Below are positions 8,217 through 17,537 of a DNA stretch of 53,576 bases, in pieces. The stretch's first letter is position 1. Every line of letters starts with the position of its first letter. The translations under genes were made by a program, and so were the position numbers. The DNA lies in NCBI GenBank assembly GCA_016213665.1, contig JACQZX010000170.1, positions 1 through 53,576 of the forward strand. The letters are read 5' to 3'. Under the pieces are notes generated by a model that worked only from the letters and a program-made list of their open reading frames with translations, was not told the origin of the DNA and did not search any database. Source of the DNA: Actinomycetota bacterium (GTDB lineage: Bacteria; Actinomycetota; Acidimicrobiia; Acidimicrobiales; Ilumatobacteraceae).

Positions 8217-10010
8217 CTAGCTTTCGCGAACCGATTTGCGGTTCCGTTTGACTTCGTACATTGCTTTGTCGGCGGCGGCGATCAGCGCGGCACCGTTGTA
8301 TCCGACTGTGCGCGTGTCGGCGACGCCGATGCTTGCCGGACAACTCACGACAGTGTCCGGCGCGATGTTGATGGGTGCCGACAACGCGCGATCGATGCGC
8401 TGGATGATGTGGTTCGAACCCGTCTCGGTGAGCTCGTAGGCGATCGCAAACTCGTCGCCGCCGACACGGGCAACGGCGTCGGCGCCGCGAACGTTGGCGA
8501 GCAGGCGGCGGGCGGTCTCGCACAGCACGACATCGCCGGCGTCGTGGCCATAGTTGTCGTTCACCTCCTTGAACCCGTCGAGGTCGAAGAAGGCGACGGC
8601 CAGGGCTTGGCCGCTGCGACGGGTACGCGTCAGCGCAACGTCGAGCAATTCGTCAAGGAGCCTGCGGTTGGCGAGTCCGGTGAGCGGATCACGTAGGGCG
8701 AGGGCCGCCATCTTGTCCTGCAGTTGGCGGAGTTCGGTGACATCGCGGCTAACACCCTGCACACCTCCGCGTATAAGAGTCGTCCGCGTCTCGCCGACCA
8801 CCGTCGATCCGTTTGCGTGGCGAAAGCGGAAATCGAAACGATCAATTATCTGCTCACCGTTGAGTGCCCGCGCAATGGCAGTCTTGCCCGCGTCGTCGAG
8901 AACGTCGAGAATCCGCGTGAAGTCCTCGAGAAAATACAACGGCGGATAGCCGAGGATGTTGTCGATTGACGGGCTCATGTAGTCGAAATGCGGCGATGGC
9001 TCGACAAGCACGCGCCACACGACATCGGCGGACTTGTCGGCGAGGTCGCGGTACCTGGCCTCGCTCTCGGCCTGCAACACCTCGGCGCGGTGACGTGCGG
9101 TTACATCCCGGCCGACGGAAAGAACGTCGACCTCGCCGCCATCGGTCAGGTACTGATCGGCCCATTCCAGCCACTGGCCCGGGGAATTGTTCGCCTCGCG
9201 GGCGATGGGATCGACCAAAGTCGCGTTCTCGGCACTGAGCAGGGCGAGTTGCGTGTGCATGCCTTCCAACTCGTCCTCGGACAAGAAGTCGTCGAGTCGC
9301 CGGCCTATTGCCTGCGACAACTCGACGTTGTACTGCGTGGCCCAGGCAGCATTGCAGTACGTGATCACGTGGTCCGATACGCGATACCGGTTCACGCGTT
9401 CCGGCAGTGAGTTCATCATCAGCGCGGCTTGCTCGAGTGCGTGCTGTTGATCATGCAGGGTGAGAGCAAGTCGGCGAGCACCTGCCACAAGACCGTGCAG
9501 AGTGACTCCCATGCCAGCTGCGCAGACCACAAACACAACCGTGGAGATGGTGGCGTTGATGGGCTTCTCTACGTTGCTGTCCGGCGCGGTGAGCCAGAGT
9601 GTCACTCCCGTCAGCGTCGCGGCCGACAGGACCGCGGTGCGATTCTCGTAGATCGCCAACCACATCAGTGGTAGCACGGCCATGGTCACAAAGGGCGAGC
9701 CGATGCCGTACGACGTAGCTGAAGCCATCAACAACGTGGCCGCCAGGAAGAGCAAGGGTGGCATGAGCTGCGCGTGGCGTGGGACCCGGTGCCAAGGAAA
9801 GACCATCGACCCAATCATCGTGGCAACGCTGAGGATCGACCCGACGAGAGCCAGGTGAGGTCGGTCCCACGACGTCGCCGGAATCGCCACGATCATGCTG
9901 ATGGTCGCAGTAACGGCGAACGGCAAGACCGTGCGCAGACGCCCGGCGCCAACAAGCGGTCCGCCGGTGCCATCGACGATCTGCGCGCCGCGCCGCGGGC
10001 TCTCGCTCAC
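8217..10010 (-). CDS. membrane-bound PAS-PAS-GGDEF diguanylate cyclase
   Basis: About 597 residues with GTG start at 10010 (SESPRRGAQI). The frame stays open further upstream, but that would run into the divergent gene at 10140. Six or so hydrophobic segments occupy residues about 25-200. Two PAS-like domains follow (VNRYRVSDHVITYCNAAW and YRDLADKSADVVWRV to GVSRDVTELRQLQDKM). The C-terminal GGDEF domain has RDPLTGLANRR, FDLDGFKEVND and an intact RVGGDEFAIAY active site. The RGAD just before it fits the product-inhibition RxxD site. It should synthesise cyclic di-GMP from two GTP. No EAL domain is present. Confidence 0.93.
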   Translation of the reverse strand: MSESPRRGAQIVDGTGGPLVGAGRLRTVLPFAVTATISMIVAIPATSWDRPHLALVGSILSVATMIGSMVFPWHRVPRHAQLMPPLLFLAATLLMASATSYGIGSPFVTMAVLPLMWLAIYENRTAVLSAATLTGVTLWLTAPDSNVEKPINATISTVVFVVCAAGMGVTLHGLVAGARRLALTLHDQQHALEQAALMMNSLPERVNRYRVSDHVITYCNAAWATQYNVELSQAIGRRLDDFLSEDELEGMHTQLALLSAENATLVDPIAREANNSPGQWLEWADQYLTDGGEVDVLSVGRDVTARHRAEVLQAESEARYRDLADKSADVVWRVLVEPSPHFDYMSPSIDNILGYPPLYFLEDFTRILDVLDDAGKTAIARALNGEQIIDRFDFRFRHANGSTVVGETRTTLIRGGVQGVSRDVTELRQLQDKMAALALRDPLTGLANRRLLDELLDVALTRTRRSGQALAVAFFDLDGFKEVNDNYGHDAGDVVLCETARRLLANVRGADAVARVGGDEFAIAYELTETGSNHIIQRIDRALSAPINIAPDTVVSCPASIGVADTRTVGYNGAALIAAADKAMYEVKRNRKSVRES

Positions 10011-10139
10011 AACCCCAGTCCCCCTGCAACCGATGTCGTCACGCCAGAACTCCTTGGTTTGGTAGCTCCCTATCGGCAGAATCTGTTGCAGTGAACAGCA
10101 GAAAGTGACCCAAACGCGAACCTGCGCTAGGTTGCCCCG

Positions 10140-10619
10140 ATGAACGATCCCGCTGACGCCGGCGCTGGTGACGATGTGTCGCTCACGATCAACGCCGGCC
10201 CTGAACGCCTCTACGAACTCGTCAGCGACATCACCAAGATGGGGCGCCTCAGCCCGGAATGCACTGGCGGGCGTTGGCTCGGCAGCGCGAAAGGGCCACA
10301 AGTAGGAGCTCGATTCATTGGTACCAACAAGCGCGGGTTCGTGCGTTGGTTCACCTTCAACAAGGTGGTGGTAGCCGAACCGGGTAGGGAGTTCGCGTTC
10401 GAGACACGCGACACCAGGATTCGCTGGAGCTACCGATTTGCCGGCAACGGCCCCACCAAAGTCACCGAATCACGGGTTGCCGTAGGTAAGCGGCCAGCCC
10501 CAGCCCGCGTCTTCACGCGTCTGCTGCTTGGAGGGGGAGCATCACACGAGCAGGAACTGCGCGACGGAATGCGGGCAACCCTCGACCGCCTGAAGGCGCT
10601 TGCGGAAACCCCGGTTTGA
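10140..10619 (+). CDS. SRPBCC-family (polyketide cyclase-like) protein
   Basis: A 159-residue protein with the START/SRPBCC pattern. It begins with a beta-strand, VSLTINAGPERLYELVSDITKMGRLSPEC, followed by GGRWLGSAKGPQVGARFIGTNKRG, a central strand set (WFTFNKVVVAEPGREFAFET), and a long C-terminal helix around the EQELRDGMRATLDRLKAL segment. Such proteins bind hydrophobic ligands in a deep cavity. The ligand is unknown. It is divergent from the diguanylate cyclase and ends 6 bp from the convergent TrmH-type gene. Confidence 0.85.
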   Translation: MNDPADAGAGDDVSLTINAGPERLYELVSDITKMGRLSPECTGGRWLGSAKGPQVGARFIGTNKRGFVRWFTFNKVVVAEPGREFAFETRDTRIRWSYRFAGNGPTKVTESRVAVGKRPAPARVFTRLLLGGGASHEQELRDGMRATLDRLKALAETPV

Positions 10620-10625
10620 TCGGTG

Positions 10626-11447
10626 TCAGCAGCCGCCGACGGGCGGTGAGGTGGCGGCCATCGCGATTGCCAACGCGTGGCCGATGTTCAACGAATCGAC
10701 GGCGAAGTGCATAGGAATACGCACCTCGACCTGGGTGCGGGCGCGCGCCGCTTGGGTCAGGCCGCGGCCTTCGGCACCGGCCACGAGGGCCAGTTTCGTG
10801 GGCATTCCCATTTCGTAGAGGCTGACTGCCTCGTCAGCAGGCGTCAGCCCCCAGGTCTCGAAGCCGACCCTGTTCAGATAGTCGAGCGGATCCGGCCACT
10901 TGGTGCACCGCACGACAGGTAGGTGCAACACCTCGCCCATCGACACCCTGATCGCCCGCCGCGAATACGGGTCGGCGCACGCTGGGTCGAGCACCAGTCC
11001 ATGGAAGCCCAAAGCGCGCGCCGAACGGGCCACCGCGCCGAGGTTCTCGGCGTCGTTGACACCTTCGAGAACGAGTAGTCGGGTGGCCCGCACGGCCAGG
11101 TCGGGCAGCGTGCGATTCGGGCCACGTCGGGCCGAGGCCAACACTCCTCGGTGCACGTCGTAGCCGGCGATGCTGCGCATCACTTCCTGCTCGGCGAGAT
11201 AGACCGGCACTCGCAACGCGGCGATGACGTCCTTCATCGCCTCGTGACGTGCGGGCGAGACAAGCACCGAACGCACCTTGAACGGCGACGTGAAGAGTCG
11301 GCGCACCACCAGTTCGCTCTCGGCGACGAAGAAATCAGATGCCGCTTTCCTGCTTGCCCCCGTCCGGTCGCGGAGGCCCACAAAGTCGGCGACGCGTTCA
11401 TCGTCGGCGGACTCGATCCTGATTGGTGACACGTCGGGCGCCGGCAC
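10626..11447 (-). CDS. TrmH/SpoU-family RNA 2'-O-methyltransferase
   Basis: The C-terminal SPOUT domain shows the three family motifs: LVLEGVNDAENLGAVARSA (motif 1), LALVAGAEGRGLT (motif 2) and VRIPMHFAVDSLNIGHALAIAM (motif 3). The N-terminal substrate-binding part contains FVAESELVVRRLFTSPFKVRSVLVS. The enzyme should transfer a methyl group from SAM to a ribose 2'-OH in tRNA or rRNA; the target base is not evident. GTG at 11447 is chosen (about 273 residues). GTG 11432 is an alternative, and the upstream ATG at 11549 would overlap the divergent alkB-like gene. It differs from the RlmB-type gene at 36160. Confidence 0.88.
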   Translation of the reverse strand: MPAPDVSPIRIESADDERVADFVGLRDRTGASRKAASDFFVAESELVVRRLFTSPFKVRSVLVSPARHEAMKDVIAALRVPVYLAEQEVMRSIAGYDVHRGVLASARRGPNRTLPDLAVRATRLLVLEGVNDAENLGAVARSARALGFHGLVLDPACADPYSRRAIRVSMGEVLHLPVVRCTKWPDPLDYLNRVGFETWGLTPADEAVSLYEMGMPTKLALVAGAEGRGLTQAARARTQVEVRIPMHFAVDSLNIGHALAIAMAATSPPVGGC

Positions 11448-11533
11448 AGTTTCCGACTCTACGGCCGTCCCGCGAGCTGGGGGTGTGGGCCGAGGTTGTT
11501 GCGAACGTGCGTTCGGGGCGACATAATTGGGGT

Positions 11534-12232
11534 ATGACGACTCCGGCAAACTCCGCGCTGGTCAGCGATGCAGACCTGATCTGGCAGCAGTGCCTGTTCG
11601 CGTTCGAGCAACCCCAGGTCGACGCCGGTTTCGCCGGTCTCACCCGCACCTGGCTCGACGACGAATCCTGGGTCGATTACGCCCCGCAATGGCTGGGCGG
11701 TGCCGACCTCGTCTTTTCAGAGTTGGTCGCCAAACTCCCGTGGCGCCAGCGCGAAGTGACCATGTACGACAAGCGTGTACCCGAACCGCGGCTCACCAGC
11801 TGGTGGACCTCGGCCGCCGCTGAGCCCGAACCACTGCCGGTGCTTGCCGATGCCGGCGCCACACTCACCCGCCAGTACTCGCGCCCGTTCGATTCAATCG
11901 GCTTCAACCTCTACCGCGATGGTCGTGACTCGGTCGCGTGGCACGCCGACCGCGAGCGCTATCACCAGGAGGATCCGGTGGTAGCCATCGTCAGCACCGG
12001 CGCGCCGCGGGCGTTCCACATGCGCCCGATAGGTGGCGGTCAGTCGCGTCGCTGGCATCTCGGACTCGGCGATCTGTTCGTGATGGGCGGCTCCTGCCAA
12101 CACCGGTGGGAGCACTGCGTTCCCAAGTCGGCCAGTGCCACTGGACCCCGGCTCAGCATCATGTTTCGCCACAACCTCGCCGATTGGCGGCCACCGACAT
12201 CGGGTTCCTATAACCAGGGCTTCAAGGACTAG
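11534..12232 (+). CDS. AlkB-like 2-oxoglutarate/Fe(II) dioxygenase
   Basis: A 232-residue protein starting at ATG 11534. The AlkB core is visible: FNLYRDGRDSVAWHADRERY supplies the HxD iron ligands, GDLFVMGGSCQHRWEHCVPK the distal histidine, and RLSIMFRHN the 2-oxoglutarate-binding arginines. The N-terminal part has the WVDYAPQWLGGADLVFSEL arrangement of ALKBH2/3-like bacterial proteins. It probably removes alkyl groups from N1-methyladenine or N3-methylcytosine in DNA or RNA. It stands between a divergent RNA methyltransferase gene and an aminotransferase gene. Confidence 0.9.
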   Translation: MTTPANSALVSDADLIWQQCLFAFEQPQVDAGFAGLTRTWLDDESWVDYAPQWLGGADLVFSELVAKLPWRQREVTMYDKRVPEPRLTSWWTSAAAEPEPLPVLADAGATLTRQYSRPFDSIGFNLYRDGRDSVAWHADRERYHQEDPVVAIVSTGAPRAFHMRPIGGGQSRRWHLGLGDLFVMGGSCQHRWEHCVPKSASATGPRLSIMFRHNLADWRPPTSGSYNQGFKD

Positions 12233-12257
12233 TCGACAGAGGGTAATACTGGGGCTG

Positions 12258-13505
12258 ATGCCCACGACAACTCCTACCACTGCGACCGGCGACGCGGCTC
12301 GCTATGCCTTCGTGCCCGGCTCGCCGCCATACCCGACGATCGTGTCGTCGCAAGGGTGCTACCTCATAACCAGCGATGGGCGCCGCATACTCGATGGTGC
12401 GGGCGGCGCGATCGTCGGCAACATCGGTTGGGGACGCACCGAGGTTGCCGAGGCCGCTGCCGCGGTGATGCCGATCGGCTACGTGGTTCCGTTGTGGCCG
12501 ACCCCCAGTCGGTTGGCGTTGCGCGAAGAACTGGTCGAGCATTGGCTTCCCGACGGTTTCGGCCACGTGTTCTTCACCAGTGGTGGCAGCGAAAGCACCG
12601 ATTCGGCGATCCGATTGGCGCGGGCCTACCAGGTCGGCAAGGGGCGCGATTCCAGATGGAAGGTGATCGGTCGTCACCCCAGCTATCACGGGATGACCAC
12701 CGGCACGATGGCCGTGGCCAGTCATGCCGCCCGCCAGCGCGGGTACGAGCCGCTACTGCTGCCGTTTCCGAAGGTGCCTTGGGATGATCCCGAACAGGTG
12801 TTGAAGGTCATCGAGCAGGAAGACCCGGCGACGATCGCCGGCTTCATCGCCGAGCCGATCACCGGCGCCGCCGGCGCGTGTCTGACCGCCAGCGACGAGT
12901 ACTGGCAAGTAGTCACCGATGCATGTCGTCAGCACGACATCTTGTTGATCGCCGATGAAGTGATGACCGGCTATGGCCGTACCGGCCGCAAGTTCGGGCA
13001 CCAACACTTCCCACTGCAGCCCGATGTCATCGTCGGCGGCAAAGGACTCGGCGGCGGCTATGTACCACTCGGTGCCGTCGCCGTGCGCGACGAGGTCGCC
13101 CAGGCATTGGTCGGTTCCGGGTTCATGTATTTCACGTTCAGCGGAAACGACGCGGCGTGCGCGGCTGGAGCCAAGGTGCTCGAGATCATGCGCCGCGAGC
13201 AACTGGTGGAGCGGGCGGCCTCGCAGGGGGCCGTACTCGGCCGCCGACTGCACGCTGAGTTCGACGATCACCCCGCGGTGGCCGAGGTGCGCGGGAGGGG
13301 CATGTTCTACGGACTGGAGATTCACTGCAGTCGCGACGCTGTCGTGATGGCTGCGCTAGAACGCGACCTATGGGTGTACCCGGCCGGTTCTGGTCCGGTA
13401 GCGGATGCGGTCATGGTGGCGCCACCGTTCGTGGTTAGCGACAGCGAGGTCGAGCAGTTGGTCGAAACGCTGCGGGAGGCCATCGATGCGGTGTTCAAGG
13501 GCTAG
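12258..13505 (+). CDS. class III (acetylornithine/omega) aminotransferase
   Basis: A 415-residue PLP enzyme. Features are FFTSGGSESTDSAIRLAR at about 110, the HPSYHGMTTGTMAV segment, AEPITGAAGA with the PLP-ring region, LLIADEVMTGYGRTG with the Asp that contacts the pyridine nitrogen, and DVIVGGKGLGGGYVPLGAV with the Schiff-base lysine. These identify fold-type I, class III. The amino donor could be an omega-amino acid, a polyamine or a 4-aminobutyrate-like compound. The start at 12258 leaves a 25-bp gap after alkB. Confidence 0.92.
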   Translation: MPTTTPTTATGDAARYAFVPGSPPYPTIVSSQGCYLITSDGRRILDGAGGAIVGNIGWGRTEVAEAAAAVMPIGYVVPLWPTPSRLALREELVEHWLPDGFGHVFFTSGGSESTDSAIRLARAYQVGKGRDSRWKVIGRHPSYHGMTTGTMAVASHAARQRGYEPLLLPFPKVPWDDPEQVLKVIEQEDPATIAGFIAEPITGAAGACLTASDEYWQVVTDACRQHDILLIADEVMTGYGRTGRKFGHQHFPLQPDVIVGGKGLGGGYVPLGAVAVRDEVAQALVGSGFMYFTFSGNDAACAAGAKVLEIMRREQLVERAASQGAVLGRRLHAEFDDHPAVAEVRGRGMFYGLEIHCSRDAVVMAALERDLWVYPAGSGPVADAVMVAPPFVVSDSEVEQLVETLREAIDAVFKG

Positions 13506-13507
13506 CC

Positions 13508-13534
13508 AGATGACCGTGAGATGGCCGTGAGATG
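13508..13534 (+). repeat. 11-bp tandem repeat carrying start codons
   Basis: Units agatgaccgtg (13508-13518) and agatggccgtg (13519-13529), then a partial third copy agatg that contains the start of the next gene at 13532. ATG triplets occur at 13510, 13521 and 13532 in three different frames. Confidence 0.8.
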
Positions 13535-14155
13535 AAGGGCACAATCGCACTCCAGGGCGGCGGACCCTTCGCGGCCAACGACGTTCTCGATCGGCGGTTA
13601 CTTGCGGGCGCCGGCGCGAATCGGGCGTTGGTGTTGCCGACGGCCGACGCTTTCGAGCATCCCGAGCGATTGATCGCGTCGGCGCTGAGCTGGGGTGAGC
13701 GACTCGACTGCGAGGTCGAGGCGTTGATGGTGCTGCGCCGCGGCGACGCAATGGATGCGGCTGCGACCGAACGGGTGAGCGCCGCGCGAGCGGTCTACTT
13801 CGTCGGCGATCAACCGCTTCACATGCGCTCGGTGCTCAAGGACTCACCGCTATGGCAAGCGCTGCGCGATGTTCTCGGCAATGGCGGTGTCGTGGTCGGG
13901 GTCGCCGGCAGTGCGGCGGCGATGTGCGACCCGATGGTCGACCCGCGCGGTGGTGCCTTCACGCTTGGGCTTGGGCTGGTGTCCAACCTGGCGCTGGTTA
14001 CCGAGGCGGAATCGTGGTCGCCCGACAGGTTGCATCGAACCCGCGAGCTGGCGAACACGACCTTGGCGGTGCTGAACAGCGGTGACGCCCTGCTCTGTGG
14101 CCCCGATGGCTGGGAACAGGTTGGCAACGTCGAGGTGCACGGCGAGCTTCCATAG
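13532..14155 (+). CDS. peptidase S51 / cyanophycinase-like protein
   Basis: A 207-residue protein starting MKGTIALQGGGPF, the usual N-terminus of S51 and cyanophycinase-like class I glutamine-amidotransferase folds. A strand-turn GVVVGVAGSAAAM at about residue 115 fits the nucleophile elbow (serine in GSAAA; canonical forms read GxSAGA). Because the elbow is slightly atypical, peptidase activity is likely but not certain. The start codon lies in an 11-bp tandem repeat immediately after the aminotransferase stop, so the two genes are probably cotranscribed. Confidence 0.75.
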   Translation: MKGTIALQGGGPFAANDVLDRRLLAGAGANRALVLPTADAFEHPERLIASALSWGERLDCEVEALMVLRRGDAMDAAATERVSAARAVYFVGDQPLHMRSVLKDSPLWQALRDVLGNGGVVVGVAGSAAAMCDPMVDPRGGAFTLGLGLVSNLALVTEAESWSPDRLHRTRELANTTLAVLNSGDALLCGPDGWEQVGNVEVHGELP

Positions 14156-14183
14156 CGGCCCTACAGCCTGGGAAGACCGGTGC

Positions 14184-15341
14184 TCAGACTTCGGTGATGG
14201 TGATGCTTTCGATGATTACCGGCTGTGTTGGTGATTCACTGGCGCCGGTGGCGTCGGCGGTGGCTGCGATCGCGGTAATGGTGGTTTCAAGTCCGTCGGT
14301 CACCTGCCCGAACAGGGAGTAGTTCGGCGGTAGCTCGACACCTCCGGAGCCGGTGACGACGAAGAACTGACTGCCGTTGGTATCCGGCCCGGAGTTGGCC
14401 ATGACTATCGAGCCGATTTTGTATTCGCCATCGGTTGGAAGTTCGTCGGCGAATTCGTAGCCGGGACCACCTGTGCCGTCGCCCAATGGATCGCCGCACT
14501 GGGCGACGAAGTCAGTCAGGATGCGGTGGCATGTCAGGCCGTCGAAGAAGTGGTAGCGGCTGAGCACCACGAAGTTGTTGACGGTAAGCGGGGCGGTGGC
14601 CGCGTTCAGCGTGACGGTGAACTCGCCCAAATTCGTCACCACGGTTGCGGTGTAGGACTTGGCGGGGTCGATGCACATCGTTGGGGCTTCGGCGAAGTTT
14701 GTTTCGCGAGCAGAGGAACCGTCGGCTTGCGGGCAGGGAGTCGGGGCGGCGACGGCAACCTGCGTGGCGGCCGTCTCGATCGGGTCGCCCGGAGTGATGG
14801 ACACGACCTCGATGACGAAGCTGAGCGCATCGCCAGGCTGGATGACGCTGCCCGACCCGGCGTCGCCATAGGCGAGTTCGGCGGGAATGTCGAGCTGACG
14901 GAGCCCGCCGACCATTGCACCGACAAGCCCCTCATCCCACCCAGGGATGACACTGCCGGTACCCAACACCAGCGAGAACGGCTGCGGATCATCCCAGTTG
15001 CTGTCGAACTCGGTGCCGTCGCGAGACAGGACGCCCACGTAACGCACGTCCAAGGTGTCGCCGGCCTTTGCCGGCTCACCGCTCCCCGGCGACAGGTCGG
15101 TGATCACCAACTCCGTAGGCAACTCCGCGGGCACAACCACGGTTGGCTTGCCGCTCGTCGTCGTCTTGCTGCCGTCGCCCGACACCAGATAACCGATGCC
15201 GGCGAAGGCCACCACAGCCAGGGCCAGCAGACCCAGCCACATGCCCCGCCGCTTTCGCTTGGCGGTGCGCGCCTGCCTGGCCATCTCGTGCAGTCGAAGC
15301 TGGCGATTGGCCTTCTGTCGTTCACGCTTGGCGGTGCTCAC
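14184..15341 (-). CDS. FKBP-cyclophilin fusion peptidyl-prolyl isomerase
   Basis: A 385-residue protein. Its basic cytoplasmic N-terminus (MSTAKRERQKANRQ) is followed by one membrane anchor at about residues 34-52. An FKBP domain occupies about 75-190 (GDTLDVRYVGVL, FDSNWDDPQPFSLVLGTGSVIPGWDEGL). A cyclophilin domain occupies about 225-380 (NLGEFTVTLNAATAPLTVNNFV, FFDGLTCHRI, MANSGPDTNGSQFFV). CHRI replaces the usual FHRV around the catalytic arginine. It should assist folding of proteins outside the membrane. The two folds are unrelated isomerase families, and their fusion in one anchored protein is notable. Confidence 0.92.
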   Translation of the reverse strand: MSTAKRERQKANRQLRLHEMARQARTAKRKRRGMWLGLLALAVVAFAGIGYLVSGDGSKTTTSGKPTVVVPAELPTELVITDLSPGSGEPAKAGDTLDVRYVGVLSRDGTEFDSNWDDPQPFSLVLGTGSVIPGWDEGLVGAMVGGLRQLDIPAELAYGDAGSGSVIQPGDALSFVIEVVSITPGDPIETAATQVAVAAPTPCPQADGSSARETNFAEAPTMCIDPAKSYTATVVTNLGEFTVTLNAATAPLTVNNFVVLSRYHFFDGLTCHRILTDFVAQCGDPLGDGTGGPGYEFADELPTDGEYKIGSIVMANSGPDTNGSQFFVVTGSGGVELPPNYSLFGQVTDGLETTITAIAATADATGASESPTQPVIIESITITEV

Positions 15342-15434
15342 GAGTTGTGGAGGCTAGCGGAGGACCTGCGACGAACTCCCGTCGTGCGCCTGGGAGTCCT
15401 CAATCTCTGCCCGGCCGGCGCCGATGACTGAACG

Positions 15435-17537
15435 ATGAGGCGGACAGAGCACAACGGGGCGCGGGCCGTGTCTGCTATCGGGCTTGCGGCCGGAGGCGCC
15501 TACTTGCTGTGGCGTATCGCATTCTCGCTGGTGGGGACAGATCTTTGGCTGTCGATTCCGGTTCTGTTCGTGGAGATCTGCGGGTGGTTCGGTGGTGCGC
15601 TGCTCGTCTGGGCATTGTGGCCGCAGGGTCGCGAAACCTTCCGGTCGAAGTCGCCATTGGATCCCGCAGTTGCAGCCGTCGCTGTTTCCGTCGATGTCGT
15701 CGTGCGTGTGGAGCACCACCAAGAGAGCGAATTGCGGGCCACTCTGCTGGCGTTACGGACCGTGGAACACGTTGGTGATGTGATCGTGGTTGATACGTCG
15801 GCGCGCCCGACGATCGCGTCGGTGGCAATCGAGTTCGAAGCTGTCTATGCCGCCAGCGACCCAGCCGACTTGAGCGGGATGCGCGTCGCGCTGTCGATCT
15901 CGCGCACGCGGCACTTCTTGTTGCTCGACGCCGGTGACATACCCACGCGCGACATCGTCGAATTCCTGTCAGTTGCCTTCATCGACGAAACAGTCGCGAT
16001 CGCACAGGGGTTGGGAGTTTCGTTCGCCGACGACTCACTCGAGCACGGCCCGCATGGAAGACACGACCTCGCCTTCGAACGTGGCGCGCTCAATCCGGCG
16101 CTCGGTGGCCGCGGACACGCAATTTGGACGGGCAGCGGTTCGCTCGTCTCTGCCGACGCGCTGCGTGAGACACTGCCGACCGCCGATGTCGAATCGTCGT
16201 TGGAGGGTCACTGGTTGGCTTCCGGAGCGATGCTGGCGGCTGGTTGGCGCATCGCGGCGCCGTCCGACGTGGCGGTGATCGCTCATCGCGCCGAGAACTC
16301 GGAGCCGGTGGTTTACGCCGATCGGCGAGCGAGGGCCCGCTCGGCTCGCCTGCTGCTGCTCGGTTGTCGCAGAACCTGTACCGCTGGGCAACTGGCGGCG
16401 ATCGCGGCATGGTGCGTGCGACCGCTTTCCGGATTGCGGCGGGCCTTGTTCATCTCGGTGCTCGCGACTGCGATGTACTCGAGTTCGGTGCCCTTCGCCG
16501 CGCCCGTCGGGCAGGTCATCGTCGCCGCGTTGCCAGGGTTTGTGTTCACCTCCGTCGGCGTCAGTCTGCTCAGCGGCTGGAGTCTGCGCCCGGGCGACAG
16601 AACGCGCTGGTCGCTGCTGTCGATGGGACCCGCGTGCAGCAGTTGGCGGTCGGGCACCGTCACCGCCGGACACGCGAAGGGCTCACACTTCGGTTTCGGT
16701 CTCATCGTCGCGGTCGCAACGTTGTGCCTGGTGTTGCTATTGCGAGGAATCAGCGACCGGTTCACGCATGCCCTGGGGTACGTGTCCGAAGAAGCACTAC
16801 TGGTCATGGTCGTCGTGGCGCTGTGGACGCTGGCGATGTCGCTGGACGAGCTGCGGCTCTTGGCCCGGCGGGTGCAATCGCGTCGAGCTGCTCGAGTTGT
16901 TTCCCTGCTACCGGCGACGTTTGGTGAAAGAGCGGCCAACATCGTCGATCTCACGCCACACGGTGCCGGCTTGTTGAGCCAAACAGCGAGGTCTGTCGGC
17001 GAGAGCGCCGTGCTCGTGTCGGCCATCGCAACGTCGTCGGGGGTTACCACTATGCAGGTCACTGCCAACGTACGCAGCGTCACCCGGATCGATGCCGACA
17101 GTTGGCGCGTAGGTGTCGAGTTCGCGGATGTCGACAAGGCGTTAGCCAACTCGCTCGCCGAGTTCTGTCTAGTCGAGCCGATGTGGGAACGCCTTGGCGT
17201 GGTGAAACACGTGTCGGTGACCGCTGCTCGGCGGGTCGAGTATGTGCGTGAGCACGACGACGAGCCATTCGTCGGTCGGGGATCGCTGCGTCTGTTGTCG
17301 ATAGTCGCGCTGATCAGCGTGGCGCTGAGTTCAGTTCCAAACGGTGGCCGAGTCGCTTGGTGGAGCAGTGCGCTGTCGGCGTGGCTCGTCGTCGCGTTTG
17401 CGGTGGGCATTACCGCCAGCCTGCTTCTGGGTCTGATCAGTCCGAACGCGGACGGTCGCGTGAATCGCCATCAGGCGCTGAAGTCGGCGTCAGCGAACTC
17501 GTCGCCGTCGCGTTCGCCCGACTTGGCGATCAGGTAG
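15435..17537 (+). CDS. GT2-like membrane protein with C-terminal PilZ domain
   Basis: About 700 residues. Two N-terminal membrane segments precede a glycosyltransferase-2-like region (VDVVVRVEHHQESELRATL, DVIVVDTSARP, FLLLDAGDIPTRD, AIWTGSGSLVSADAL) that resembles cellulose synthase BcsA but lacks an obvious QxxRW motif. Several more membrane segments follow at about 310-480. A PilZ domain then begins with the basic VQSRRAARV stretch and has DLTPHGAGLL, the D/NxSxxG-type c-di-GMP-binding motif. Two final membrane segments end the protein. It may be a c-di-GMP-controlled polysaccharide synthase or a degenerate derivative. Its 3' end overlaps the convergent YgjP gene by 67 bp. Confidence 0.78.
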   Translation: MRRTEHNGARAVSAIGLAAGGAYLLWRIAFSLVGTDLWLSIPVLFVEICGWFGGALLVWALWPQGRETFRSKSPLDPAVAAVAVSVDVVVRVEHHQESELRATLLALRTVEHVGDVIVVDTSARPTIASVAIEFEAVYAASDPADLSGMRVALSISRTRHFLLLDAGDIPTRDIVEFLSVAFIDETVAIAQGLGVSFADDSLEHGPHGRHDLAFERGALNPALGGRGHAIWTGSGSLVSADALRETLPTADVESSLEGHWLASGAMLAAGWRIAAPSDVAVIAHRAENSEPVVYADRRARARSARLLLLGCRRTCTAGQLAAIAAWCVRPLSGLRRALFISVLATAMYSSSVPFAAPVGQVIVAALPGFVFTSVGVSLLSGWSLRPGDRTRWSLLSMGPACSSWRSGTVTAGHAKGSHFGFGLIVAVATLCLVLLLRGISDRFTHALGYVSEEALLVMVVVALWTLAMSLDELRLLARRVQSRRAARVVSLLPATFGERAANIVDLTPHGAGLLSQTARSVGESAVLVSAIATSSGVTTMQVTANVRSVTRIDADSWRVGVEFADVDKALANSLAEFCLVEPMWERLGVVKHVSVTAARRVEYVREHDDEPFVGRGSLRLLSIVALISVALSSVPNGGRVAWWSSALSAWLVVAFAVGITASLLLGLISPNADGRVNRHQALKSASANSSPSRSPDLAIR

